DNA from: Streptomyces hyaluromycini
GTDB lineage: Bacteria > Actinomycetota > Actinomycetes > Streptomycetales > Streptomycetaceae
Length of the DNA: 64,000 nt
Assembly: GCF_002217755.1 (NCBI RefSeq)
Contig: NZ_BCFL01000017.1
Span: forward strand, 1-64,000
Reading direction: 5' to 3'
Made by a program: the position numbers and the translations under genes. Position 1 is the stretch's first letter; the number at the start of each line of letters is the position of its first letter. Positions 26,737-39,082 of the stretch are shown one piece after another. The notes beneath the pieces are model-generated. The model saw only the letters and a program-made list of their open reading frames with translations. It ran no database searches and was not told the origin of the DNA.

Positions 26737-27168
26737 TCAGAACTCCTTGGAGAAGTCGAGCTCTTCGCTGCGCTCTGTCAGCGAGTACCAGTTGCCGTTG
26801 TCGTCGCGGAAGATCGCCTCGATGCCGTACGGGCGTTCCTTGGGCTCCTGGACGAACTCGACGCCCCGCGCCCTGAAGGTCTCGTAGTCGCCGCGGCAGT
26901 CGTCCGTGCGGAACGCGCCGGCCCCCATGACCCCCTTGGCGACCAGTTTGCGCAGCGCCTCGGCGGACTCGGGGTCGAGGCCAGGACCGTCCAGGCGCAT
27001 CAGGGCGATTTCGACACCGGGCTGGTCCTTGGCGCCGACGGTGACCCAGCGCATGTCGCCCATCGCGATGTCGTCGCGGAGCTCGAAGCCGAGCTTCTCG
27101 GTGAAGAACGCCTTGGTGCGCTGCTGGTCGAAGGTCCATACGGTGGTGATGGCCAGCCCCTGGATCAT
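26737..27168 (-). CDS. VOC family protein (glyoxalase/bleomycin resistance-like)
   Basis: A 143-residue single-domain vicinal-oxygen-chelate protein with two beta-alpha-beta-beta-beta modules: LAITTVWTFDQQRTKAFF, then MRWVTVGAKDQPGVEIALM, and later GAGAFRTDDCRGDYETF, EAIFRDDNGNWYSL. Such proteins act as isomerases, dioxygenases or drug-binding proteins; no metal ligand set was assigned with certainty. It is the middle gene of an AraC-VOC-methyltransferase operon; its ATG overlaps the regulator's stop by four bases. Confidence 0.88.
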   Translation of the reverse strand: MIQGLAITTVWTFDQQRTKAFFTEKLGFELRDDIAMGDMRWVTVGAKDQPGVEIALMRLDGPGLDPESAEALRKLVAKGVMGAGAFRTDDCRGDYETFRARGVEFVQEPKERPYGIEAIFRDDNGNWYSLTERSEELDFSKEF

Positions 27169-27677
27169 GGCTCCGCTCTCCTGCCTGCCCGGCCGCTGCC
27201 GCCGGACGGTCGCTGTTCCTGTCCGTGTTCCTGTCCGTCACGGTAGGCAGCCGGGTCCGGGCCGCGCTTCTCGGAAGTTGCGCTTCTGTTCGGGAACCCG
27301 CCGGCCCAGAGCAGGGCGTAGCAGCCGGGGATGAGGGAGGCGCCGCGGCCGACGTGTGCGGTCCGGTACTCGGTGGGGCTGAGGCCGGTGCGGGCCTTGA
27401 ACGTCGCCGAGAAGGCGCCGAGGCTGCTGAAGCCGACCAGGTGGCAGATCTCGGTGACGCTGAGGTCCGCGCCGCGGAGCATCTCCTCCGCCCGCTCGAT
27501 CCTGCGGTGCGTCAGGTACTGGCCGGGTGTCTCGCCGTACGCCTCCTTGAAGGCGCGCAGGAAGTGGTACCGCGAGTACCCGGCGTGCGCGGCGACCGCG
27601 TCGAGATCGAGGGCCGGGTCGGCCCAGTCCCGGTCCATGGCGTCCTTGGCGAGGCGTAGCTGCCGCAACTTGTCCAC
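27165..27677 (-). CDS. AraC family transcriptional regulator, DNA-binding domain only
   Basis: A 170-residue regulator. Residues about 5-105 hold the double helix-turn-helix: DAVAAHAGYSRYHFLRAFKE, YLTHRRIERAEEMLR and ICHLVGFSSLGAFSATFK, closing with GLSPTEYR. There is no sensor domain, so it is like MarA/SoxS-sized activators; the remaining C-terminal 60 residues are low-complexity. The GTG at 27677 is the natural start. It heads the operon with the VOC and methyltransferase genes and probably regulates it. Confidence 0.88.
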   Translation of the reverse strand: MDKLRQLRLAKDAMDRDWADPALDLDAVAAHAGYSRYHFLRAFKEAYGETPGQYLTHRRIERAEEMLRGADLSVTEICHLVGFSSLGAFSATFKARTGLSPTEYRTAHVGRGASLIPGCYALLWAGGFPNRSATSEKRGPDPAAYRDGQEHGQEQRPSGGSGRAGRRAEP

Positions 27678-27781
27678 GCCGTCAATTCTCGGCCCGGAAC
27701 GGCGAAGCGGGTGGTCCCGGGGGCCGCAGCCCCGAGACCACCCGCACGTCGCTCAGCCGATCCCGGCCACCCGGACTCCGC

Positions 27782-29416
<1,635 letters not shown>

Positions 29417-29420
29417 CTAC

Positions 29421-29511
29421 TTACTTGCCGCCCGGCTAGTTCAGTACACTCGGAAGTTAGACCCGTTGCTAGCCGGGCGTCAAGTAAGTTTACTAGCCGG
29501 GCGGCAAGCAA
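29421..29511. promoter_or_regulatory. Three operator-like 22-bp palindromes between MFS exporter and TetR gene
   Basis: Sites at 29421-29442, 29466-29487 and 29490-29511 fit the half-site TTRCTWGCCG, two variable bases, then its inverse. Sites 2 and 3 are 24 bp apart centre to centre and site 1 is 45 bp from site 2. One lies near the exporter gene, two near the regulator. The best match is site 3 (only six non-symmetric positions of 22). TetR binding here would repress both genes. Confidence 0.75.
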
Positions 29512-29540
29512 GTTTCCGCGGGAGTACGAGGAGTAAGAGG

Positions 29541-30137
29541 ATGAGCGTCACCATGGACGGCACCAAGCAGCAGCGCCGCGGGAACACCCGCCAGCGCATC
29601 CAGGACGTGGCGCTCGAACTCTTCGCCGAGCAGGGCTACGAGAAGACCTCCCTGCGGGAGATCGCCGAGCGCCTCGACGTGACCAAGGCAGCCCTCTACT
29701 ACCACTTCAAGACCAAGGAAGAGATCCTGGTCAGCGTCTTCGAGGACCTGACGCGGCCGATCGAGGACCTGATCGAGTGGGGCAAGGGCCAGCCGCACAC
29801 CCTGGAGACCAAGCAGGAGATCGTGCGGCGGTACCACAAGGCGCTCGCCGACGCCGAACCGCTGTTCCGGTTCATGCAGGAGAACCAGGCGACGGTCCGG
29901 GAGCTGCGGATCGGCGACACCTTCAAGGACCGGATGCGCGGCCTGCGGAACATCATCATCGACCCGGACGCGGCGCTGACCGACCAGATCCGCTGCATCA
30001 GCGCGCTCTTCACCCTGCACGCCGGCATGTTCGTGATGCAGGACGTCGAGGGCGACCCCCAGCAGAAGCGCGAGGCGGTCCTGGAGGTCGCCGTGGACCT
30101 GGTGACCCAGGCCCACCGGGGCACACACCCGGCCTAG
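29541..30137 (+). CDS. TetR family repressor of the divergent MFS exporter
   Basis: A 198-residue regulator with the TetR helix-turn-helix: TRQRIQDVALELFAEQGYEK, TSLREIAERLDVTKAALYYHF, KTKEEILVSVFEDL. The ligand domain follows. It faces the exporter gene across three operator-like palindromes, the standard layout of a local repressor released by the exported compound. The ATG at 29541 follows GAGGAGTAAGAGG. Confidence 0.92.
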   Translation: MSVTMDGTKQQRRGNTRQRIQDVALELFAEQGYEKTSLREIAERLDVTKAALYYHFKTKEEILVSVFEDLTRPIEDLIEWGKGQPHTLETKQEIVRRYHKALADAEPLFRFMQENQATVRELRIGDTFKDRMRGLRNIIIDPDAALTDQIRCISALFTLHAGMFVMQDVEGDPQQKREAVLEVAVDLVTQAHRGTHPA

Positions 30138-30192
30138 GGCCTGTCTGACACTTCGCCCTCCAAGCGGACCCGGTGAAGTCGGCTGCGGAACC

Positions 30193-30273
30193 GCGCCCCG
30201 TCAGGGGCGCTGGGGGTACCCCCAGCCGAAGGCTGGGGGAGGAACTGCGCGACCAGCCCCCACCGGCCCGCGG
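30193..30273 (+). repeat. Dispersed GC-rich intergenic repeat, copy G
   Basis: GCGCCCCGTCAGGGGCGC, then CTGGGGGTACCCCCAGCC, then GGAACTGCGCGACCAGCCCC and CACCGGCCCGCGG. It lies between the convergent ends of the TetR and M23 peptidase genes. Confidence 0.75.
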
Positions 30274-30320
30274 TAAACGAACGGCACAATCAGCGAAGCG
30301 CTTAGAGGACGCCTCGACCC

Positions 30321-30872
30321 CTAGAGGCTCACGCCCTTGGCGCGCAGGAAGGCGACGGGATCGACCGCGGAGCCGTAGTTAGGGGTCGTGCGGATCTCGA
30401 AGTGCAGGTGCGGGCCGGAGGAGTTGCCGGTGTTGCCGGAGCGGGCGAGGTGCTGACCGGTCCTGACGATCTGGCCGACCCTGACGTCGATGCGGGACAG
30501 GTGGGCGTACTGCGAGTACTGGCCGTTGCCGTGCCTGACGACGATGGCGTTGCCGTACGCGGGACCGTCACCGGCACCGTTGCCGCCGGCCTTGACGACG
30601 GTGCCGCCGTGCGCCGCAACGACCTCGGTGCCGCTCGGCACCGCGAAGTCCTGACCGCTGTGCCTGGCGGCCCACATGCCGCCGGCCTGGTTGAAGGTCG
30701 CGGAGAGCGTGTACTTCTTCACCGGGTCGACCCAGGCCGCGGCGCTGGAGGTGGCGGCCGACGCGACCCCGGACCCCACCACGGCCGTGACCCCGACACC
30801 GGCGGCCAGAACGGCGGCCCGCTTGCGGAGCGAGGACGTACGGGGGGCACGGAGAGCGGCGCGCAGGGACAT
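30321..30872 (-). CDS. Secreted M23 (LytM-type) metallopeptidase
   Basis: A 183-residue exported endopeptidase likely cutting peptidoglycan cross-links. A signal peptide (RKRAAVLAAGVGVTAVVGSG, then Ala-rich) is followed by the M23 domain with HSGQDFAVPSGTEV (first metal His and Asp), YSQYAHLSRIDV and GPHLHFEIR (last His pair). All four zinc ligands are visible. The ATG at 30872 is preceded by CGAGG; earlier in-frame codons are not conserved. A long 498-base divergent upstream region separates it from the HAD phosphatase gene. Confidence 0.92.
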   Translation of the reverse strand: MSLRAALRAPRTSSLRKRAAVLAAGVGVTAVVGSGVASAATSSAAAWVDPVKKYTLSATFNQAGGMWAARHSGQDFAVPSGTEVVAAHGGTVVKAGGNGAGDGPAYGNAIVVRHGNGQYSQYAHLSRIDVRVGQIVRTGQHLARSGNTGNSSGPHLHFEIRTTPNYGSAVDPVAFLRAKGVSL

Positions 30873-31370
30873 CGGAACCTCGTGGAGTAGACAACAGGAC
30901 TCCCCTCCGGCACCGGCCCGCGTGGGGGCGGCCGCCGAACGGGGCATCCCTTGGTAACCCGGAGGCCGGGCCCCTCTCAAACCCCGCCGTCTACGAGGCC
31001 CCCTAGTAACCATGCCCAGAATTGACCGTTTCTTGACAGAGCCGCCCCGGCCGGGCTGGCCATTCCCGGCAATCGCGCCGCATGCGGCCCGTGGAGCAAA
31101 AAGCCCCTTTTACTCTTTCAAAAGGTCCACTATGCCGGCTAGTAACGGGCATTTCGCCCGTGCGCTATGTCACCGGAGACCGAGATCCACAGCCACCGGA
31201 ATGTGACGGGCACCACGCCGGTGGGTTCTCCCTCAACCTCTTCCGACCGCACATCGCGTGATGCACACCCCTAGCCACCTACTCCCCAGTAACCCTACCG
31301 TTCCCCTCGCGCCACCTCCCTCGCTCACCATGCCCCTGACATAGCCGGACGTGAGAGGACACCCCCACCG
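30873..31370. promoter_or_regulatory. Divergent regulatory region of the M23 peptidase and HAD phosphatase genes
   Basis: No gene is seen in these 498 bases. The pentamer GTAAC occurs four times on the plus strand (30954-30958, 31006-31010, 31142-31146, 31289-31293), and two copies share the wider CTAGTAAC. A notably AT-rich patch lies at about 31096-31160 (AAAAAGCCCCTTTTACTC). A GTTAC-binding regulator such as MtrA is one possibility, inferred only from the motif and from wall-hydrolase context. No c-di-AMP riboswitch hallmark was found. Confidence 0.45.
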
Positions 31371-31973
31371 ATGACCACAGGCACCTGGACCCGCCGCATA
31401 TCCGTCACCGCCGTCTCCGTGGCCGCGCTCGCCGGGATGGCCGCGCCGGCCCAGGCCGCGACGGAGAGCAGCTCCACCACGGTCGACTACGCCACCTGGC
31501 AGCAGGACTGCCAGTCCGTGATGGACCAGGCACTGCCCTACCTGAAGCAGCGCATCGCCGCCGCCCAGCCGGGCGAGAAGCAGGCGATCGTCTTCGACAT
31601 CGACAACACCACGCTGGAGACCGACTACGGCTTCAGCTACCCCCAGCCGGCCAACAAGCCGGTCCTGAACGTGGCCAGGTACGCCCAGGAGCACGGCGTC
31701 TCCCTGTTCTTCGTCACCGCGCGCCCCGGCATCATCTACCTGCCGACCGAGTACAACCTGGAGCACGACGGCTACCAGGTCTCCGGCCTCTACGTGCGCG
31801 GCTTCCTCGACCTGTTCAAGGATGTCGCCGCCTACAAGACCGCCCAGCGCGTCGACATCGAGAACAAGGGCTACGACATCATCGCGAACATCGGCAACAG
31901 CGCCACCGACCTCTCGGGCGGCCACGCCGACAAGACGTTCAAGCTGCCTGACTACAACGGCCAGTTGTCGTAG
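31371..31973 (+). CDS. Secreted HAD-family acid phosphatase (class B-like)
   Basis: A 200-residue exported phosphatase. After a signal peptide (RRISVTAVSVAALAGMAAPA) the mature protein has the HAD motif FDIDNTTLETD with nucleophile and acid/base aspartates, motif II in FFVTARP, the Lys of AAYKTAQR, and motif IV-like ANIGNSATDLSGG. This is the layout of HAD subfamily IIIB acid phosphatases, which strip phosphate from small molecules outside the cell. The start ATG at 31371 gives the signal peptide; the M23 gene is divergent. Confidence 0.92.
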   Translation: MTTGTWTRRISVTAVSVAALAGMAAPAQAATESSSTTVDYATWQQDCQSVMDQALPYLKQRIAAAQPGEKQAIVFDIDNTTLETDYGFSYPQPANKPVLNVARYAQEHGVSLFFVTARPGIIYLPTEYNLEHDGYQVSGLYVRGFLDLFKDVAAYKTAQRVDIENKGYDIIANIGNSATDLSGGHADKTFKLPDYNGQLS

Positions 31974-32019
31974 GCCGCCGATAGGCTCCATCCGCTGACG
32001 GGACTCACGGGGGTGGCGG

Positions 32020-35000
32020 ATGGAGCCGACGGTACTGGGCGGGAAGCTGGCGTCGAGCCTGATGGGCCCGCTGCTGAAGAAGCTGTTCGTGGCGGACGGG
32101 CCGGGCGCGGGGCTGGTCGACCGACCGGTACGGCTGAAGAGCCTGGTCTCCTTCCGCGGCGAGAAACGCGTGCTCGTCGAGAAGGACGTGCACAGACTCG
32201 CGGAGCACCTGGTCGGCCAGGCGGTCGACTCACCCGGTGAGCCGCCCTTCCGGGCCGGCGAGCGGATGGCCGTCGCCGACGCCCTCGCCCGCCGGCTGCT
32301 CGCCCTCGGCGACCTGGACATGGACGACGTCCAGGCGGTACGGCTCGGCCACCGCGAACTCGCCCGGACCCTCGCGCGCTCGGCACCCGCACCCGACGGA
32401 CTCTCCGCCGACGCCGGCCACTTCCTCGACTCCGCGGCGGAGTGGGCCTGTCTCCAGATCCTGGAGTTCTTCACCCGCCGCTCCACCTTTGTCGCCCGCA
32501 CCCTCGTGGAACAGACCCGGGACCAGACCGAACTCATCGCGAAGATCGACGAGTTGCTTGCCCGCACCCCACGCCCCGACGGCCGCGACACCGCCTTCGA
32601 ACGCCGCTACCGCTCCTACGTCGCCGAACGCCACAACCACATCACCATCTACGGCATCGATCTGCGGGAATCCCCCGACCGCTGGCCGCTAGAGGTCGCC
32701 TACCTCAGCCTGGAGGCGACCGCCGCCGACGACGGCGCCCTCCCCGGTGACGGCCCGGGCGCGGCCCCGGTCACCGTCCAGCTCCCCGCCGAGGAGGCCC
32801 TGCTCGCCCACGACCGCGTCCTGCTGCGCGGCGACGCGGGCTCCGGCAAGACGACGCTGGTGCAGTGGCTGGCGGTGACGGCGGCACGCGAGGGCACGCA
32901 CATCCCGTACGTCCTTCCGCTGCGCACCGTGATCCGCGGCAACGGCGCTCTGCCCTTCCCCTTCCCCTCCGCCTTCGTGTCCGCGGTGAGCGCCCCCCTG
33001 TCCGCGCCCGAAGGCTGGACGGAACGCGTCCTGGGAGCAGGCCGCGCCATGATCCTCGTCGACGGCCTGGACGAGATCCCCGCCGTCGAACGCCGTTACG
33101 TCCGTGACTGGCTGCTCTCCCTCATCAACGCCTACCCGGGCAACCGCTGGCTGCTGACCTCCCGCCCCTCCGCGGTCCGCCCGGACTGGCTCGCCGCACA
33201 GGGCTTCCGCGAACTGACCCTGGCCCCCATGCGCCGCGCGGACGTGGCGACCTTCGTCCACCGCTGGCACTCGGCGGCCGATGCCCCGCAGTTCGAGGGC
33301 CCGCTCCTCGACTCCCTGCGCACCAAACGCGACCTGGCCCGCCTCGCCACCAACCCCCTGATGTGCGGCCTGATCTGCGCCCTGCACCGGGAACGCCGGG
33401 GCTACCTCCCCACCGGCCGCAAGGAGCTCTACGACGCCGCCCTCACGATGCTGCTGGCCCGCCGCGACCGGGAGCGGGGCATGGGCTCGGTGGACGAGGT
33501 GGAGTTGAGCGAGGAGGCCCAGCTGGAGCTGCTGCAACGGCTCGCCTACGCGCTCGTGCTGAGCAACCGCACGGAGATGGACCTGGAGACCGCGGAAACG
33601 ATCGTGGACCGCAGTCTGCCCTCCCTCGCACTGCCGCGCGGACGGTCGGACGCGTCGACCGTGCTGCGCACCCTGCTCCTGCGCAGCGGCCTGATCCGCC
33701 AACCCGCCGACGGGGTCCTGGACTTCGTCCACCGCACCTTCCAGGACTATCTCGGCGCCCGGTACGCGGTGGAGGAAGGCCACGTGAACGTCCTCGCCGA
33801 CCATGCGGACGACACCCAGTGGGAGGACGTGATCCGCATGGCCGTGGCCCATGCCCGGCCCGGGGAACGGGCATCGCTGCTACGGCGGTTGCTCGCGGCC
33901 CGGTCGCCCCGGCTGACCCTGCTGGCGTTTGCCTGCCTGGAGCATGCGGTGGCGCTGGACGCGGGCGTGCGGGCGGAGGTGGAGAGGCGGGCGGCGGAGC
34001 TGATCCCGCCGCGGACCAGGGAGGACGCGCAGACGCTCGCGGAGGCCGGGCCCCTGGTGCTGGAGCTGCTGCCGGGGCCCGAGGGGCTGACCGCGGAGGA
34101 GGCGCAGAGCGTCACCGTCACCGCCTCCCTGCTCGGCACCGAGGAACCGGAGGGAGCCCTCGGCGTGCTGCGCCGGTTCCGCGACCACCGGGACCTCAAG
34201 GTGCGTCGGCAGCTGGTGGGGACCTGGAGCCGCTTCGACACCACGGTCTACGCGTCGGAGGTGCTGGACGAGCTGCGTCGCACAGGCCTCTACCTCACCT
34301 GTGAGTCCGCCGAGCAGCGTGCCGCTCTGAGCGGGATGCGGCCTTGGCGCGGTCTCGCGTTCCTGGGCAGGCACTCGGTCGGACAGATCCTGGACGCGGT
34401 CCCCGAGCCCGGGGCCGTGACCCTCCTCGACCTGCGGGACAACCCGCTCCTCACGGACCTGGGCGACCTGTTGCCCTTCGGGTCCCTGCACGATCTGCTG
34501 CTGGCCCGCTGTCCGGCGGCGCACGGCCTGGAGCGGCTCGCGGAGCTTCCGCTCGCCGAGCTGATCTGCGGGCAGATCGCCGACGTCACGGGCCTGAAGT
34601 CGCTGGGCTCGCTCGTCCGGCTCACCGTGGAACAGGAGCTCCCCGGCGACAGCCTCGGCGAGGTGCTGCCCGTCGACGCGGCACTGGAGTTCCTCTTCCT
34701 CGGCCGGAACAGCACGAACCGCACCGGGCTGCGCGGCCTGGAGCACTGGACCAGCCTCACGGAACTCAGCCTCGGACCGCTGACCGCGGAGCTGACGGCG
34801 GCCGACTGGCAGGCGGTGGCCCGACTGCCCGGGCTGCGGACCCTGCATCTGAACGCGCGGATTCTGCGGGAGCTGCCGCTCTCCGTCGATCGCATGCCGA
34901 AGCTCTCCGGCGTCGAGGTACTGCGCGTCCCCGGGCTGCTCGGCACCGAGGACTTCTCCGCCCTGGCACGCCGGCTGCCCGCGGTGCGCGCAGTGATCCT

Positions 35001-35085
35001 GCAGAACATGCCGGGGCACGCTTTTCCCACGTCCCGGTTCTCCGAGTACTTCCCCGGAGTGGACATCAGCCTGGTGAAACGCTGA
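32020..35085 (+). CDS. Large NACHT-type ATPase, NLR-like, with LRR-like C-terminus
   Basis: A 1021-residue soluble STAND ATPase. The N-terminal 230 residues are helical with no known domain. The NACHT domain follows: Walker A GDAGSGKTT (residues 271-279), Walker B MILVDGLDEIP (Asp348, Asp351-Glu352), sensor-type TSRPSAVR, and the winged-helix part NPLMCGLICALHRERRG with the hallmark DFVHRTFQDYLGARYA (568 on). Residues about 780-1010 carry irregular Leu-rich repeats. Bacterial NACHT proteins of this build act in antiphage defence, inferred here only by architecture. It stands alone with its own 3' terminator; no effector gene adjoins, so any effector must be the N-terminal part. Confidence 0.88.
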   Translation: MEPTVLGGKLASSLMGPLLKKLFVADGPGAGLVDRPVRLKSLVSFRGEKRVLVEKDVHRLAEHLVGQAVDSPGEPPFRAGERMAVADALARRLLALGDLDMDDVQAVRLGHRELARTLARSAPAPDGLSADAGHFLDSAAEWACLQILEFFTRRSTFVARTLVEQTRDQTELIAKIDELLARTPRPDGRDTAFERRYRSYVAERHNHITIYGIDLRESPDRWPLEVAYLSLEATAADDGALPGDGPGAAPVTVQLPAEEALLAHDRVLLRGDAGSGKTTLVQWLAVTAAREGTHIPYVLPLRTVIRGNGALPFPFPSAFVSAVSAPLSAPEGWTERVLGAGRAMILVDGLDEIPAVERRYVRDWLLSLINAYPGNRWLLTSRPSAVRPDWLAAQGFRELTLAPMRRADVATFVHRWHSAADAPQFEGPLLDSLRTKRDLARLATNPLMCGLICALHRERRGYLPTGRKELYDAALTMLLARRDRERGMGSVDEVELSEEAQLELLQRLAYALVLSNRTEMDLETAETIVDRSLPSLALPRGRSDASTVLRTLLLRSGLIRQPADGVLDFVHRTFQDYLGARYAVEEGHVNVLADHADDTQWEDVIRMAVAHARPGERASLLRRLLAARSPRLTLLAFACLEHAVALDAGVRAEVERRAAELIPPRTREDAQTLAEAGPLVLELLPGPEGLTAEEAQSVTVTASLLGTEEPEGALGVLRRFRDHRDLKVRRQLVGTWSRFDTTVYASEVLDELRRTGLYLTCESAEQRAALSGMRPWRGLAFLGRHSVGQILDAVPEPGAVTLLDLRDNPLLTDLGDLLPFGSLHDLLLARCPAAHGLERLAELPLAELICGQIADVTGLKSLGSLVRLTVEQELPGDSLGEVLPVDAALEFLFLGRNSTNRTGLRGLEHWTSLTELSLGPLTAELTAADWQAVARLPGLRTLHLNARILRELPLSVDRMPKLSGVEVLRVPGLLGTEDFSALARRLPAVRAVILQNMPGHAFPTSRFSEYFPGVDISLVKR

Positions 35086-35120
35086 AGGGGCCGGTGCTCC
35101 GAAAAGCACCGGCCCCTTCA
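35083..35120. terminator. Bidirectional terminator between the NACHT gene and clpC
   Basis: TGAAGGGGCCGGTGCT at 35083-35098 pairs perfectly over 16 bp with 35105-35120 around a 6-base loop. The stem includes the stop codon of the NACHT gene; the clpC gene ends 18 bases further on. Confidence 0.88.
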
Positions 35121-35137
35121 AGGCACAGCCCTGAGGC

Positions 35138-37663
<2,526 letters not shown>

Positions 37664-37864
37664 CGTTAATCGCTCCTCAGAGCGGTCAGGCAGTGGGGGG
37701 AACTTCCCCTCTCTGTCCTACCGCAGCTTAGTCCCGCAAGCAGGGACCGCTCATTCCAACTGCCGACACCGTCGATGGCCTCCTGACCCCGAACGCCGAC
37801 ATCTGCTCCAACCCGATGGTGCGAGACGATGTTCCCGCAGGCCAGGCAGTTACCCCTTCCGCCA

Positions 37865-37881
37865 GTACGCCGATGGCGAAC
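37865..37881 (-). promoter_or_regulatory. ClgR-box-like site upstream of clpC
   Basis: The minus strand reads GTTCGCCATCGGCGTAC, fitting GTTCGC-Y-N4-GCG-N-AC, the ClgR operator form reported for clp genes of Streptomyces and relatives (recalled). It lies about 200-218 bases upstream of the clpC start. Promoter elements between it and clpC were not resolved. Confidence 0.55.
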
Positions 37882-38093
37882 GTGAGACGCCCTCGCCTGC
37901 GTGTCGCCCCCTCCCACTAGGGATGTCTTACCCGCAGCGACTGACAGTCCATGCCGTAGGCCCCCGGTCCCTCCGCTACGGGCGAACAACCTTGCGTCTC
38001 GCCGGACCCCCGCCCGACCCCTTTTCCGGCACTCTGTGCAGTCGCACGCACACCCAGCGTAACTCGGGTGGAGTCGGGACGGTTGCACCTGGC

Positions 38094-38768
38094 ATGGCTG
38101 GCACAGCACCTCCGGCGGCTTCCACGGTCCCTCACCCCCGTCGTCCGTTCGATTCCGGTTCCGAGTGCGGCCGGCAGTGGGGCCGGCTCCGGCACTGGTA
38201 CGAGAACGATCTGGGATGGGCAACAGTGCCCGCGGCGCCCGGAGAGCCGTTGAGGCTGGTCACGGGCGGGCGCTTCGACGTGCTGGAGATGCCGGCGCGA
38301 GCGGGCGTACGGGCGCTCGGGCGGCTGGCGCCGGGCTCTCCGGTGGCCCTTCAGGGCGGCCGGATGCGGCTGCTGGTGGCCGCGGGCAGCGCGGAGGAGC
38401 TGCCGGGGCTGCTGGACTGGCTGGAGTGGGGCGCACCGGCCCTCGATCTCGACCTGCGGGCGCTGGGCGCCGGGGGCGCGATGGACGCGCCGGCACGGCC
38501 CGAGCCGGCGGTCGATGGGATCCGGCCGCCTTCCGTATCCGCCGACGGGCCGGGCGGGCCCGTGCAGGGGGCCGCCGTCTGGTTGCGGCCCCCCGAGTCG
38601 GGGTGCGAGGTCGAGGCCTCGCTGCCGACACTGTCGGCCATGGGGGGCGTCGGAGGCGCCCCCGATCTCGTACGGCTGGTGAACACGGTGGCCACGGAGT
38701 GCCACCGCATCCGGCTGCGGCGCGCGGGCCGCGGGCCGGAGGGTTGTCAGGCGTTGGCGTCCTCGTAA
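38094..38768 (+). CDS. Prim-Pol-like hypothetical protein (short form)
   Basis: A 224-residue protein recognised by the segment WGRLRHWYENDLGWATVPAA, then RLVTGGRFDVLEMPARAGVR and PVALQGGRMRLLVAAG. These resemble the N-terminal part of streptomycete bifunctional DNA primase/polymerase-like proteins, but only that part, and the catalytic residues could not be checked. The start is uncertain: an ATG at 38094 is used, without a clear ribosome site. The frame upstream in the 430-base gap after clpC lacks similarity. Its 3' end overlaps lsr2 by 22 bases (convergent). Confidence 0.6.
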   Translation: MAGTAPPAASTVPHPRRPFDSGSECGRQWGRLRHWYENDLGWATVPAAPGEPLRLVTGGRFDVLEMPARAGVRALGRLAPGSPVALQGGRMRLLVAAGSAEELPGLLDWLEWGAPALDLDLRALGAGGAMDAPARPEPAVDGIRPPSVSADGPGGPVQGAAVWLRPPESGCEVEASLPTLSAMGGVGGAPDLVRLVNTVATECHRIRLRRAGRGPEGCQALASS

Positions 38769-39082
38769 GCCTGGCGAATCGTCGCGGGAACACGGCCGCG
38801 GTCGTTGACCTCGTAACCGTTCTCCTTGGCCCACGCGCGAATCTGCGCGGTGTCCTGGCTGCCGCCGGAAGCCGCACGGGCCTTTCCACGTCCGCCCGCA
38901 GCACGGCCACCGGTACGCCGGCCGCCCTTGACATACGGGTCGAGAAGGCCGCGCAGCTTGTCCGCATTGGAGGTCGTGAGATCGATCTCGTACGTCTTGC
39001 CGTCCAACGCGAACGTCACGGTCTCGTCCGCCTCGCCGCCGTCGAGGTCGTCGACAAGAAGGACCTGAACCTTCTGTGCCAC
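38747..39082 (-). CDS. lsr2: Lsr2 nucleoid-associated protein
   Basis: A 111-residue xenogeneic silencer that binds AT-rich DNA and bridges it. The N-terminal oligomerisation part reads AQKVQVLLVDDLDGGEADET and the C-terminal DNA-binding part has the AT-hook-like RGR in VNDRGRVPATIRQAYEDA. Length equals typical Lsr2. The GTG at 39082 follows AAAGGAAAT. It overlaps the convergent Prim-Pol-like gene by 22 bases. In Streptomyces Lsr2 silences specialised metabolite clusters (established). Confidence 0.97.
   Translation of the reverse strand: MAQKVQVLLVDDLDGGEADETVTFALDGKTYEIDLTTSNADKLRGLLDPYVKGGRRTGGRAAGGRGKARAASGGSQDTAQIRAWAKENGYEVNDRGRVPATIRQAYEDANA

Noticed and set aside
30873..31370. c-di-AMP (ydaO-type) riboswitch upstream of the M23 peptidase
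   Set aside because: Such riboswitches precede wall hydrolases in Streptomyces, but neither strand shows the CCGTCAGCTAACC hallmark or the GGGTGAA element.
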